From Amphibalanus amphitrite (lineage: Eukaryota > Arthropoda > Thecostraca > Balanomorpha > Balanidae), in the NCBI RefSeq assembly GCF_019059575.1, contig NW_024882304.1, forward strand, positions 1-64,000: 64,000 nt of DNA, in the 5' to 3' direction. The notes beneath the pieces are model-generated. The model was not told where the DNA came from. It saw only the letters and a list, made by a program, of their open reading frames with translations, and searched no databases. Shown piece after piece: positions 34,227-45,917 of the stretch. The position numbers and the translations under genes were made by a program. Position 1 is the stretch's first letter. The number at the start of each line of letters is the position of its first letter.

Positions 34227-34601
34227 GTCTGAAAATTGAATGAATATAATCCCAAACGTGTACCTATATACAGGGCTATTTTTAAAGGGGGAAAGGGGGA
34301 ATTTCCCCCTTCGAAAATTCCACTCTCCCTTTCAAATTGTGTCAGAATGGCTAGGGAGGGAAGGGAGAAGTTCCCCCTTTCAAAATTATTTTTGAGACCA
34401 TTTTCAATTAATTTGCTATTCAGATTCTATAGTCATCGTTATTCAGATTCTAGTCATCAATCAACGTTGCTGGCGCTAAGATATGATCAATGAGTGTGGG
34501 CAGTGGCACCGCCGGGGCGGAACTTGGTATATCCGGAACTCCAGATTTGACCCGATACCGATCGGATGGTCGGTGAGACCGTCTCTTGTGTTGTCTCTTC
34601 G
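34227..34601. other. No gene recognised
   Basis: Contains a short inverted GGGGGAAA/TTTCCCCC stretch near 34288-34330 and otherwise mixed sequence. No supported feature. Confidence 0.35.
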
Positions 34602-34609
34602 CACTCACT

Positions 34610-35400
34610 CAGGGGTGGATCCAGGAAAACTCCAAGGGGAGGGTCATGAATCGAAGTGGTGCCCCTACCTATACCCAAAATTAAAAACTCATCGGATTTA
34701 TGCCACTTAATTTTGCTGGTGCCCTAATTTCATTTGGGGGGGGGGGGCTGTGGTGTCCCTGTTAGGCCGCAGGTGCCTCTGACAGGTTCGTGGTGCCGCT
34801 GGAAGGAACGTGGTGCCCCTGACAAGTCTGACGTGTCAAAGACAGACCTGTGGTGTCCCTGACATACCCATGGTGCCCCTGCGAGGCCGGTGGACCCCTG
34901 CTAGGCCGGTGATGCCCCTGCTAGGCCGGTGGTGCCCCTGGCTGGCCTGTGGTGCCACTGCTAGGCCGCTGGTGCCCCTGGGCCCTGACAGGACTGTGGT
35001 GCCCCTGACAAGCCTGGAGTGTCCCCGACAGGCATGTGGTGCCCCTGACAGGCCCGTGGTGCTCTTGCTAGGCCTGTTGTGCCCCTGACAGGCCTGTGGT
35101 GCCCCTGGTGTGCCTGTTGCCCCTAGGCCCAGACAGGACTGTGGTGCCTCTGACAAGCCTGAAGTGCCTCCGACAGGTCCGTGGTGCCCCTGTGAGGTCG
35201 ATGGTGCCCCTGGCAGGTCTGTGGTGTCCCTGGCAGACCTGTGGTGCTCTTGCTAGGCCGATGGTGCCCCTGCTATGCCTGTGGTGCCCCTGTCAGGCTT
35301 GTGGGGTCCCTGCTAGGCCGGTAGTGCCCCTGGCAGACCTTTGGTGCCCCCGGGCTCCAGGGGGTCATGACCCATGTGACCCCCCTTGGATCCGCCACTG
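34610..35400. mobile_element. hAT-type element (791 bp) filled with a minisatellite
   Basis: Ends CAGGGGTGGATCCAGGA and TGGATCCGCCACTG, flanked by the exact 8-bp duplication CACTCACT (34602-34609 and 35401-35408). The ends resemble those of the MITE at 14006-14361, so they are probably one family. Most of the interior is the tandem repeat listed next; there is no transposase. Confidence 0.88.
34745..35350. repeat. Minisatellite, degenerate 20-24 bp units
   Basis: About 25 imperfect copies of a GTGGTGCCCCTGACAGGCCT-like unit, starting just after an 11-G run (34737-34747). Variation within units (GCTAGGCC against ACAGGCC) suggests several older sub-repeats. Confidence 0.85.
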
Positions 35401-35408
35401 CACTCACT

Positions 35409-35729
35409 GACATCGGTACTGGCGTCGGCTGGAAACCGGCGGGGGACGGGGGTCATGACTTCCCCGAATTTTATTCCCCCTCAAGTTTTCCTGTAAAAGT
35501 AACCCTGCCTATGTAGTGTGAAAAAATTATCCAATTTGGTTAAGAATGCAGGAAGTTATTCAAGTTTCAAATAGGGAATTTTACGCGAGTCACCCTGTAG
35601 AACAAATTTCTTGAACGCCGACATTAGGTAGCTCTGGTGGTTGCAACCGAGATAGATGAACCATAGTTTTCAGCCTGGCCACAGACTTGGCTATCTCAAC
35701 TCAAAACTGGCGCAGGTAAAGGTGGGGCA
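35409..35729. other. No gene recognised
   Basis: About 320 bp between the hAT element and the BEL/Pao fragment. No supported feature. Confidence 0.35.
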
Positions 35730-37090
35730 GTACCTTTAACCATTGAGCTTATTGCCGCCCTGCAGCAGGTCAGGCACCTGCAACCCAGCAGCAGCCTGCA
35801 CCAGCTGACGCCCTTCCTGGATTCCAGCGGCCTGCTCAGAGTCGGCGGACGACTTCGGCACGCCCAGCGCAACTATGAGACGAAGCATAAAGTGATGTTA
35901 TCTGCCCGTGGAGTTATCATCCGGCTGATCGTCACCGACCCACACAGGAAGCTCGCCCACGCCAGGACGGAGCACGTCCTGACTCACCTGAGCTAACAAT
36001 ACTGGATCAGGTCTCTCTGCGGCAGAGAGACCGTGAAACGATTCACACGCGCTTGCACACCCTGTCGAAAAAGGTCAGCACAGCCGCTGCCACCACGAAT
36101 AGGTGACCTGCCAGCCTTCCGCATGAGCGGGCCGGCGCCAGTGTTCGCGCGAGTGGGCGTGGACTTCTTTTGACCGATGACCGTCAGGAAACGCCGAAAA
36201 CGAGAGAAACGGTACGGGTGAGTGTCACTTCACATGCCTGTTCACCCGTGCGGTCCACATCTGGACACTGACTTATTCATCATGGCCATGAGACACATGA
36301 TGGCCAGACGAGGCAAGGTCAGACTCGTGTGCTCTGGCAAGGTACAATTCTGCGCGCCGACGAGCGTGAGCTGCGGCAGGCGCTCCAGCACTGGCACCAG
36401 TCCAAGATCGCCGACACTCTCTCACAAGAAGGGTTTGATCGACTCTTCAAACCACCGGCCGCGCGGCACTTCGGCGGCGTGTTCGAGCACGCGGTCAGCC
36501 AAACGCGCCCTGGCAGCTATGCTTGGTGACAGGGTCGTTGACGACGAGACGCTGCAGACGGTGGTGACTGATGTCGAAGCGCTCCTGAACGGACGTCCGC
36601 TGACGCACGTCAGCACCGATCCTGACGTCTACCAACCTCTGACACCGAACTACTTCCTCATCGGACGAGCCTCCCCTCAGCTGTCGCCCGGTGTGTTCAC
36701 CGACAGTGACATGTGCAGCCGACGGCGCTTGAAGCACACGCAGGTGCTGCTGGTTCATTTCCGGCAACGCTGGCGGCGGGAATATCTGCCCACGCTGACC
36801 GTGCGCTCCAAGTGGTTCAGGGACAAGACCGAGGTCAAGGTCGGAGAGCTAGTACTGCTGTCCGAAGAAAACGTAGGCCGCGTGGACATTGGCTGGTGGG
36901 ACGAGTGGAGCGTGTGATACCCGGCGCAGACGGCTGTATTATTCGCGTCGTGGACGTGGCGACTGCCACCGGTCAATGTAGGCGGCCTGTCACCCGCCTC
37001 TGCCGACTGGAGTGCGACGGTAATGGCTGTTGGAGCCAGGCTGAAGTGTCTTGTGCGGTGTTAGATTTGTTTATGGTAGTGCTTCCAAGC
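35730..37090 (+). mobile_element. BEL/Pao LTR retrotransposon fossil: C-terminal pol fragment
   Basis: Holds the region between RNase H and integrase, the integrase zinc-binding part (about 35800-36070) and the integrase core with the C-terminal region typical of BEL/Pao (about 36400-36920). Gag, protease and RT are absent here, and the fragment is broken in several places. It probably came from a once complete element; no LTR could be set with confidence. Confidence 0.75.
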
Positions 37091-37880
37091 TAGTGGTAGT
37101 CTCTGTTCGCGCACGTTCACTTCGGTAATTAATGTGAGTTCTGTGTTGTACGCTTTGCGATGGTTGTTGATGTGCCGACCATGTGACAGCACCTTCACTG
37201 CCGCCAGTGCCTCTCAAGCGTTTGTACTTAACGATATGTGCCAGTGTGTGTGTCAACGTCCAGCTGCTAAGACCGCTAAGACTGCGCCGTCACTGGTTTT
37301 ATGAATGGTCGCGTGATTGTTGTCGGGAATGATCTCCGCCTCGGTGAGACACTAATGTGTATTGTACGCGAGTGTGTGTTTGTAAAGTGTGCGCGGATGC
37401 GAATAGTTTGAGCGTGTCAGTGTAGTTTGAATGATTGTTCGTGTGTGGTTTGATTTTCCGCGGATGATTGCGAAAAAAACCGGGCCGGCTATGCAAGCGA
37501 GCAAAGACGGCCGGCGCTTGGCACGGTCGGTCCGTCGCACCAGCGCACATGTGTGTGTCATGTTACCCCTGTCCTGGTTCTTATATATAGACAATATAGA
37601 CTTTTATGCACAAACTTTTACATTATATAGGTATAGACTCTTTATAGACTTTTACGACAGAGGGCCCACGTGTTGTGTACCGTGAGGGCTGAGACGGGAC
37701 GGGGCCGGACAGTCTTCGACGCGACTCCGCCGGTGCGAGGCTGCGCGGGCGTACGACGTGGCCGACGTGCCATTTTTTTTTTTTTAAATAAATTTAGTTC
37801 GAATGTTTGAATGGACGGATTGACAGAGCCGAGGCCAATGCTAAGCAGAGCTTGTTGCGTAGAACCCGACTCCTACCGCC
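37091..37880. other. Downstream flank of the BEL/Pao fragment, possible LTR remnant
   Basis: GT-rich sequence followed by a T-run of 12 and AAATAAATTTAG near 37772-37798, which could be a polyadenylation region of a former LTR. No partner copy is present in the window, so this is a guess. Confidence 0.3.
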
Positions 37881-37899
37881 CGATCGCGCAATTCCGGGT

Positions 37900-38106
37900 A
37901 ACGGGAGAATTTAGATGCCAAAGCTTAACGTGCCCTTCAAAGCCGGACACGGCCTGTCCCACTCGACTGACTTCAACTGGCTGCGGATGCTCCCACCAAC
38001 CGCAGACGATCCCCGTCAGGAGTCTCAAATATCGAGCGCCGGAGCGACTCGAACCCGGGCTCTCACTACCGGGAGTCCGGTGCTCTACCAACTGAGCAAC
38101 GGGACA
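37900..38106 (-). mobile_element. tRNA-derived SINE
   Basis: On the minus strand the head reads GTCCCGTTGCTCAGTTGGTA, a good A box, then GGGTTCGAGTCGC, a good B box, 45-60 bp downstream. The anticodon arm is shortened (CCGGACTCCCGG), so it cannot fold as a normal tRNA. A body of about 140 bp without tRNA features follows. This layout fits a SINE with an internal RNA polymerase III promoter. The 3' end is uncertain. Confidence 0.6.
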
Positions 38107-39228
38107 GGCCATAACGAGAACGACGAATTGCACTGCACCTGTGGTCGCCATATTTTAACCTTTTTAGCCGTTTGGCTATCATTCCAGAATAGACTTTTAC
38201 ATAGACGAACAATAACTTTATATAGTACTCCAGGTGACGAACGAGTACGAGTAGTACGAGTGAACGAGTACGGATACGCGCAAACAGCACGGGAAGAGCT
38301 GGGGGTAGAATATGCCGACCCCTTACATGCCGTGCAATGCATTAAACACCCACTGATCTATTGTTTTAAAAAAGAAGACCTTTGGGGCCCTGTCCCTCAC
38401 TTCGTTAGCACAAACAATGATTGGGGTCTGGGGGGCCCTGGCCGTTAGTCCCGGTTGGACGTCTGCTGTGCCAGGCAAGTGCTCTGCCTACCTCATTAGT
38501 GTTCTCATTTACAAAATTAGGGACGTACCCACGGGGGGGGGGGCGGACGGGGCGCGCGCCTTCCCCTTGGGGCATGAGGAGGCCCCCGTATGGAATCAGG
38601 GCCCCCGTGGACTGAAGACCCAGGTTGACCAAAATCACGTCGGAGGCGAACGAAATTCACGGGAAAAATCACGCCAGGACAATCAAGGTCCTCTGACCAG
38701 CCTGACAGCTAGGGTCCTTCTCGCTTCCTGGGGCCTCCTGTGAATAACCGTTAGTGTCTGTGTCCGACCGCTAGGGCCCCTCTGACTCCTCAGTAGAGAG
38801 GAGACCCTATAGGTAGGAGGCCGTCTGTAGAGAGGAGGCCCCTTTACGAGTAGAGAGGGGGCCCTCTGTAGAAAGGATTGGAGGCCCTCTTTAGAGAGGA
38901 GCCCCCTCCCCCGGGATTCCACCGCCCCCCCCCCCCCCCCCCACTGGCGAAGTCCTGGGCACCTGCCTGTACAAAGTCAACTCATTTCGTTAGAGAAAGT
39001 TATTACAAGAAATAATTTCGCTTTATACGGCCATCATATACCCACTCTCGATCATGACGAAGTGGCTCCCCGGTCAAGCTGCCTACTTAGGTACTCGTCC
39101 TATCAACCTAGGCGTCAGGTCGGTCGCGCCGGTGCGGTATACATAAATTTGGCGGGCGTCGGCCGTGCCCGAAGTGTTCCTTTCCCTTTCCCCTGCCAAC
39201 CATGAAAGAAACGCCGTTTTCCCGTCAT
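38107..39228. other. No gene recognised; contains GGCCCTCT-rich repeats and an 18-C run
   Basis: Between 38790 and 38910 a loose AGAGAGGAGGCCCTCT-type motif recurs about five times. A homopolymer of 18 C occupies 38925-38942. Assembly quality may be lower here. No supported coding. Confidence 0.45.
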
Positions 39229-39345
39229 GTCAGGATGTGCTGGCATAAGCTGACACGTTAATTAAACGATCAAAAATGTCAGCTTAAAAATGTCACCCTT
39301 AAATAGACGCTGTTTATTTGTGTCAGCCTTTGCTGGAAATTCGAC

Positions 39346-41927
39346 TATGGATGTGCTCGTCTGCTGAACATAGTGTTAGGGGATATTGCACCGGAAAAAT
39401 GTGTGAGTTACTTCGATGACATCATTGTGCATGGGTCCACCTTTCAGAGTGTTCTGGAGTCACTGGATTGTGTTTTGAGTCGTCTCACGGATGCAGGGTT
39501 GACTTTGAACTTGAAAAAGTGTCAGTTTTTTTCCGGAAAAAGGTCACCTATCTGGGACATGAAGTGTCAGGGGATGGTATCAAGGCCGATCCTGTCAAGG
39601 TGGAGAAGGTGCGTGACTGGCCTGTGCCCAGATCAGCCAAGGAGATGTCCAGTTTTCTAGGGCTAGCTTCGTACTTTAGAAGGTACATTAAGAACTTTGC
39701 GGATATTGCATCGCCGCTGTTCCGCCTCACGATTAAGGATCAAAAGTTTGAATGGTCGGACAGCGCTCAAATTGCTTTTGATTCATTGAAGAAGGCCTTA
39801 TGCGAGTCACCAGTGCTTGCGTTTCCGCGTTTTGATTCAGAGGCAGGTCCATTCATTTTGGAGACGGACGCCAGTGGTGAGTGTATGGGAGCCGTTTTGC
39901 TACAGGTGCAGAATGGTGTCGAGCGTCCAGTCGCGTACGGCAGCCAGACGCTGTCAAAGTCACAGAGAAATTACTCTACCACGAAGCGTGAGCTATTAGC
40001 GTGTGTCCATTTTGTGCAACATTTTAACCACTACCTTCAGGGAGCGAGATTTCAATTACGTACTGATCACAGTAGCCTGCAATGGCTATTGAATTTTAAG
40101 AACCCCACCGGCATGCTAGCCAGGTGGTTTGAAGTTTTGGGGAATTATCAATTTGACATTTCTTATCGCCCGGGGGCCACTAATACAGCAGCTGATGGTC
40201 TGAGCCGGCGCCCCGAGAGCACAACTGACGCAGGCGTGCAGACTGAGGGAGCGTGGTGCCATCAGATCAATGCGAGTCTGTGGTCCACCAGTTTCATGAA
40301 AGACGAGCAAGGTAAGGACGCAACAATTTCAGAGATCGTGAAGCATCTTTCCTCAGGACAGCGTCCACATCGCCGCAGTGTCGACAGGTCCTTGCGTCCC
40401 CTGCTGAGGCAGTGGTCCCGACTGACCCTTATTGATGGTGTCCTGTACCGAAAGTACCGCAGGAGGGCGAGAGATGAGTTTCAGCTGCAGCTGGTGATTC
40501 CGCGATCTCTCGTGACCGGTGTGCTGACGTCACTGCACAGCGGCCCGACCGCCGGTCACCCCGGACCGGACAGGCTACACGCAGCAGTGACCCGACGCTT
40601 CTTCTGGGTGGGGATGTTGTCAGACGTCAAGGAGTTCTGCAAGCGCTGTGAGCGGTGTTCATCCAGAAGTCAGCCGGTGCCGAGACCGAGAGCCGCGCTG
40701 GGTGAACTGCATGCTTCCGAGCCGTTCGAGACGGTAGCGATCGATTTTCTGACTAACCTACCAGTGACGCCGAGTGGTCATAAGCATTTGTTGGTGGTGA
40801 TCGATCACTTCACTCGCTGGTGTGAGGTGTTCCCGCTGAAGGATATGACGGCCACTACAGTAGCGTCCACTCTGGTAAGTGAATTCTTTTCCAGGTACGG
40901 GTGCCCGAGAAAGCTCCATTCGGATTGTGCCGCCAATTTCACGGGACAGGTGATTGCCGAGATGTGTCGCCTTTTCGGCATCGAGAAAACAAAGATAAGT
41001 GCCTATCATCCAGAGGGTGACGGTAAGGTCGAGAGGATGATGAGGACTCTGCTCGACATGCTTTCGAAGTATCTCGACGCAAATCATGATCAGTGGGACG
41101 AGCACCTCCCATTGTTGATGCTGGGGTACAGATCGCTCGAGCACAGTGCGCTGGGCTACAGTCCGTATTTTCTCATGTTCGGTAAAGAGCCGCGCTTGCC
41201 TGTGGAGGCTGAGCTCCAGGTTCCAGTCGCGAGCAAATCTCAGACCGTCACAGAATATGTAGATAAGCTACGCGAGTCTTTGAGAATTGCACACAAGTAT
41301 GCGCTACAGGTATCTGACGCTTCACATGGGAAAAACAAACGGTTCTACGAAAAACGAATGAATGAGTTTGAATACAAAGAGGGAGATTTGGTATTTTTGC
41401 ACAAAGCTGTAGTTCCTAAGGGACAATATTACAAGTTTGTGAGACCGTGGAAGGCTGCGGTGATTGTAGCAAAGGTAGGGGACTTGAACTATCGTATCAA
41501 GGTCACGGGCTCCAGGAAAACATTACTGGTTCACCATAATCGTTTGAAGCCGCGGACTGAGCCGATAGTTACCCCACCTGAGACAGAGGTCACTGAGAGT
41601 CAGGATGGGGCTGGTGCTGATGCTGCGTCACCGGTGACACGCGCTCAGACCACGCCGCCAGCAGAGATAGAGTCGGTCTCCGTGGACAGTGGGTCAGCGG
41701 ATGACCCGGCTGGTGTCACAGCCTGGGCACGATTGCCCATCATCGGCACAGCTGTGCAAGGTAAGGAGCCAGCGATTGAGGAGCAATCGTCCGGCACAGT
41801 CCAGACGGCGGTGCCGACACCCGAGTGTCCGCCGGTACCCCCGCGGTCTGAGGTACCGCCGCCGGTGCCAGCCAGACGGTCCGAGCGACGGACTCGACCG
41901 CCTGATCGCTTTGTTCCAGTCTTGTAG
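39346..41927 (+). CDS. gypsy 2 pol, 3' part (end of RT, RNase H, integrase)
   Basis: Right of the 18.9-kb block, pol resumes with the catalytic part of the RT, then RNase H (about 39840-40200), an HHCC zinc-binding segment and DDE integrase (about 40560-41200), and a GPY/F-like C-terminal region (about 41390-41560). A Pro/Glu-rich tail follows. This stretch is mostly one long frame ending at 41927. Confidence 0.88.
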
Positions 41928-42514
41928 GTAGCCTGATTAACATGAATGCTTCTAAAAGGCAAGAGGTAAGAGGTGCGCTCAAATTAACGTAAAATCAGTC
42001 GCCCTGATTTTCCTTTTAACTAGCTCAGCAGACAATCGGTTGGCTCCTGGCGCCGGAGTGCGACAGATTTGTTTAACTCTTTATGGAAAGAGAGTGTGCG
42101 CGTCGAGCTAGATTCGGTTAATCCCTGGGGACGTTTCTGATTGACATGTCAATGTCATTAAACTCAGTTTGAGTAGGAGCCCTCTAGCAGCCTGTTCAGA
42201 GCATCATGGCACGGGATGTAAATAGCATGGTCTGGTTAGCCTGTGTTTGGGATGGGACCCAGGGTACCCATTGCCATCATTGACGGTTAGCCATACCTGT
42301 TCAGCTAGCTAGTTGATAAGTGAGCGATGCTGCGCGATGACGTGTTTGTGTTTTTCGTTGTTGCTGACTGCCAGTCCATGTCAGCCGGATGCTGCTAGGC
42401 ATCATCTAGCGACCACGATGTTTTGGTGTCGCGTGGCGCGTGCTGATGATGCCGCATGTGTCAATGAGTGTTTCTAGATGTAAGTGCACGCCTTTCATTC
42501 AAAGGAGGGAGAAG
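41928..42514 (+). other. gypsy 2 3' untranslated region and polypurine tract
   Basis: About 590 bp without coding. It ends in AAAGGAGGGAGAAG (42501-42514) immediately before the 3' LTR, the expected polypurine tract. Confidence 0.8.
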
Positions 42515-43002
42515 TGTAATCGGCAAACTTTGCGCCGATTAAAGTTTAACTGTTTCACCGCCGAGAGGAGCCCGGTGACCATATGATGTCTGGACAGGAA
42601 TTTAATTCAACGGTTTTGCGCGTGATCGTCTGCTGCTCAATTGTTGCTTCAGGCATGAACTCGAAGCTGTCCTAGATAATGCAATTAAATGTTTCTATTA
42701 TGTACGACATATTATTAGACTGGCAAACACTCTTATTCATGCTTAGCGGCTTTACTGACAACAAGTATAATGTTTTATATAGCGGATGCCGCGATCGGAG
42801 CATCTCATGGTGCACTATGTTTTCGCCCATTCAGCTGATCACGGCAGGTGTTCGGCTGACTGTGGGCGGGGAGTCTGGATCGAGAGCTCAAGGAGTGGGG
42901 TTGCGCTCCTGGCTCTGTTAAAATGTAACCTAAAGCTAAATATAATGTAATGTTCTTCACTTTTGATTATGTCGATTCACCTTCAGTAAACACGGGTTTA
43001 CA
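42515..43002 (+). repeat. 3' LTR of gypsy 2
   Basis: 488 bp, three differences from the 5' LTR by direct comparison. Followed by CATG, the second copy of the 4-bp target duplication. Confidence 0.95.
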
Positions 43003-43022
43003 CATGGTACAGGGCTCGCGGG

Positions 43023-43221
43023 TTTTAGCGGTAGGTTTTGCACCTAGAAAATTTAGTGTACTTCAGGTTATATCTTCGTCGTCTTAAGCTTTTAAGTGTT
43101 GAAGATGCGATCGACTTGTTGGGTAACAAGCCGGCCATGATCGTGTAAAATGGCTTCATCGTAGATCGATTAGTTTCTGAGATATAACCGGAAATGTAAA
43201 AGTGCAAAACCTACCGCTTAA
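43023..43221. mobile_element. 199-bp MITE, unit 2 copy
   Basis: Same element and same position as 12612-12810, near identical. It lies just to the right of the gypsy 2 insertion. Confidence 0.7.
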
Positions 43222-43346
43222 TCTCGCGAGACCTGTACCTGAGCCCTGAGCGCGCCCATGTGTCGCCCCCAGGGCGTGTCGCCGGACGGTTCTGTGTGTC
43301 GGACTGAAACCTGAACCTGCCTGAGTGTTATGCTATGACTCCCCAG

Positions 43347-43469
43347 GGCGTGTCGCCGGATGGGGCGGCCGGCTACCGGGACGGGCTGCGGTGGACCACC
43401 AACGGCCACCCGCTCTCCGCCGAGGAGGTACAGAAGGTCGTCAGCCGGGTGAACCAGCTCTCCAGCTAG
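43347..43469 (+). CDS. Exon B, unit 2
   Basis: Open 123-bp copy ending in TAG. It differs from unit 1 by an Arg to Trp change in the middle (RWTTNG). Acceptor CCCCAG intact. Confidence 0.55.
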   Translation, partial: GVSPDGAAGYRDGLRWTTNGHPLSAEEVQKVVSRVNQLSS

Positions 43470-43765
43470 CGGCGATGAGGTCAGTCACCGCACCGGGCGT
43501 ATTGCACGGGGACCCTAACAGACGCCTCACTCCTTTCCCTCATCTCAGTTGTTCTTTCATTTTTTTATTATTATAAATAATGGAGATAGACCAGAGCATT
43601 TTCGGTGCATTTATTAGGGTCATGTTACTCCAACGGGGTTGCGTTGTCGGCACAGTCCTGTCTGGTCTGTGTGCTGCGGCGATGCTCTGCCATCCGGTGA
43701 CCCAACGCCACTGTCCGCTGACCGAGTGTCGGCTCTCTGCTGACCGTGTAACGTCTGTCCGTCAG

Positions 43766-43887
43766 GGTGGTGGCCGTGAACGCCTGTCGGACGGCGCCGG
43801 AGGGCAGCGCCGGCCGGGTGCTGTCACTGCTGGACCAGCTGCGGCTGCCGGACGCCGGAGCGCTGCCCGACTGGGGTCTACATCCTG
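43766..43887 (+). CDS. Exon C, between units 2 and 3
   Basis: 122-bp copy with CCGTCAG acceptor and GTATGT donor. One Leu changes to Val in the protein-like frame (GRVLSLL). Confidence 0.5.
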
Positions 43888-44575
43888 GTATGTTACTGGG
43901 AGCGGCACGGTGTGTGTTGGGTGCTTCTGACGGTCAGTTGTAGTAACTGTTAGTTCCTCTACTGGCCAACAGGTGAAAAGCGTATTAGCTGTACGGCAAT
44001 GTAGAGTTGCTTCAGCTTTGGCGTAAACTTTCTCCTCTTCCGCTCACCATTCACCACCAGAGTCAGCAGCGTCTCGGCTGGCGGTCCAGTCAGTCAGAGC
44101 GAGTGTCTTCATTCGCCACAGCGGGCCGGACCCATTACAGGGCAGCAGAGTTATCAGTTACCAAGTCTTGGCCTATAAAGAAAACCAGGAAATAGTAGCA
44201 ATTGCATATATGTAATGATTCTACTCTATTACGTTTGAGCTAGCGAAGCGTATTCCTGTAACGTTTTTAATAGGCTTGTAAGTCAGCAACCGCTGGGCTG
44301 ATTGACCTGCGTTACTCTTTGTTGCGCGTAATCCTATCCCTTCCATCTCGTTATTGACTACAACTGATGTATCTTGGTGAGTTATTAACTACAACTGATG
44401 TATCATGGTGAGCGTCGTGACACGTGCGACGTGAAGGGCCAAGAGTGTTGGTTATTCTGCTGCAGTAGCGATTTTGGGTTGCTCATATATCTTGAACCCT
44501 GAACTGCCACGCCGATTGCGCTCAAATTTGGTACACTGTTTGGGACTGGTTGATAGGGATGTGTTTTTTATAACT

Positions 44576-45255
44576 CGCATGTGTTTTTTTTATAGCGCGG
44601 AGAAAAAAGTAGGGATTGTTAGGGTTAAGCAGGGACTCACCGATGTTAGATCCCTCTCTGGGTCTTTTCATAGGGGGTCACGGTCCTGACCCGAGATAGC
44701 TGAGCTGTGTCGCAGCCCTGACCTCAGACAGCTGAGCTGTGCACGCCATCGGCTCGGCCGTCAGTCGCCACAGCCGCTGACGCCAGTGTCCAAACAGCTC
44801 CCAACAATATCCGGCCCTGCTTGAGTGATCACCGGAACGGGCTGCATGGTACAGGACGGGCTGGGAACACGTCAACTCCAGCATGACGTGTAATTCCCAG
44901 TGTACCTGCATGTAGTTTCTTTATTCCTCAGCAGTTGTCATCCCCTTGGCGTTAGTGTTTCGCGTCCCTCCATTGATCACTCCCGCCTCTGATGGCTTAT
45001 CCTGCTATACAGGGCCGGATATTGTTTGGAGCTGTTTGGACACTGGCGTCAGCGGCTGTGGCGACTGACGGCCGAGCCGACGGCGTGCACAGCTCAGCTG
45101 TCTGAGCCCTGAGGTCAGGGCTGCGACACAGCTCAGCTATCTCGGGTCAGGACCGTGACCTATGAAAGGACCCAGAGAGGGATCTAACATCGGTGACTCC
45201 CTGCTTAACCCTAACAATCCCCACTTTTTTGTCCGCGATATAAAAAACACATGCG
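44576..45255. mobile_element. Foldback transposon, unit 3
   Basis: Same ends as in unit 1. The left arm lacks about 25 bp at its inner end, which slightly weakens the hairpin. Confidence 0.8.
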
Positions 45256-45521
45256 GTTAGAGTACCTGTGTCGATTTAATTAAAGTTTATTATGTCAAAG
45301 TTTCAAAACATCAATCCGGTCTGCATGTCTGACTGCTCGCAGAACGGTTCTAGAGGCAGTGTCAGCGCGCGCGGAACGGTCCTCAGATATGTCCACTTTC
45401 AAGCGCGGAACGGTCCTTCTGCGCCACCAGACTCCTCTCCCTCTCCTCTCCCCCTGTCCGCTGGTCTATGTCAGACACCAGAACACCACTGACCTCCCCT
45501 ACCCTCTCCTGACCTTCTCAG

Positions 45522-45656
45522 GTGCCAGCTGAGACGCTGGTCGGCCTACAGAACCTGCTCGTTCACCTGCGGGACGTCTCGGCAGAGATCGCGCACGTCT
45601 ACCAATACCGACTCTGGGACGCTAAGAGGGTCAAGGTGGAGACCGCCCAGAACAGG
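45522..45656 (+). CDS. Exon A, unit 3
   Basis: Open copy; one Asn to Ile change (SAEIAHV). Acceptor and donor intact. Confidence 0.6.
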
Positions 45657-45917
45657 GTATGTAACACAGACCGTAACACAAGCCGTAACGCAGGTCGTTA
45701 CACAGGGCGTAAAATAGATTGAACACAGACCGTAACATAGATCGAACACAGACCGTAACACTGGCTGCGTACGTGCGGGCACTCGGCCGGCCGGAACTGG
45801 GCTGGATCCATTGGGCAATGAACAGGTGCTTTCTGTGACAGCGTCACCGCTGCAGGTCAGTCAGGGGCACACAGACACTGCACCCGGGGCCCTTGTGCAT
45901 GGTACAGGGCTCGCGGG

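Larger units (their letters stand above)
20421..39342. mobile_element. 18.9-kb block inserted in gypsy 2: candidate giant DNA transposon with decayed cargo
   Basis: Both junctions lie in the gypsy RT domain. The outer ends match as inverted repeats with equal spacing: GAATTTCC, 7 bp, GCTGACA at 20421-20442, and the complement at 39321-39342. Subterminal TGACA/TGTCA motifs are clustered: seven between 20436 and 20597, at least four between 39229 and 39327. Near each end AATTAAACG also recurs. No transposase was recognised. A convincing target duplication is not visible; TGT occurs on both sides a few bases out. The contents are older broken elements listed separately. Their decay contrasts with the young host element, which suggests that the block arrived as one piece. 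Confidence 0.55.
16734..43002 (+). mobile_element. Ty3/gypsy LTR retrotransposon fossil (gypsy 2), split by a large insertion
   Basis: Bounded by two 488-bp LTRs (16734-17221 and 42515-43002) that start TGTAATCGGC and end GGGTTTACA, with CATG on both sides as a 4-bp target duplication. I count three differences between the LTRs, so the insertion is young. Internal parts in order: a long leader, gag with two zinc knuckles, protease, RT, RNase H and integrase, then a purine tract at 42501-42514 just before the 3' LTR. A block of about 18.9 kb (20421-39342) lies inside the RT region. Apart from that insertion the element seems only lightly damaged. Confidence 0.93.
13477..43887 (+). repeat. Tandem unit 2, inflated by gypsy 2 and other insertions
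   Basis: Homologous to unit 1 but carrying a hAT-type MITE (14006-14361), a second foldback copy and the whole gypsy 2 element (16734-43002). The unit resumes at 43003 exactly where it was interrupted. Confidence 0.88.

Noticed and set aside
34745-35350. A CRISPR-like repeat array
   Set aside because: Units are directly adjacent with no spacers and are degenerate. The setting is a eukaryotic hAT element.
38030-38110. A tRNA gene on the minus strand
   Set aside because: Good A and B boxes, but the anticodon arm is too short and no acceptor stem pairs. A SINE head is the better reading.
38925-38942. Biological meaning of the 18-C run
   Set aside because: Homopolymers of this length are error-prone in assembly. 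No structure around it supports a function.
20421-39342. A Polinton/Maverick, because of the size of about 19 kb and inverted ends
   Set aside because: No polymerase B, integrase, capsid or packaging ATPase signals were seen, the ends are short, and no 6-bp duplication is visible.
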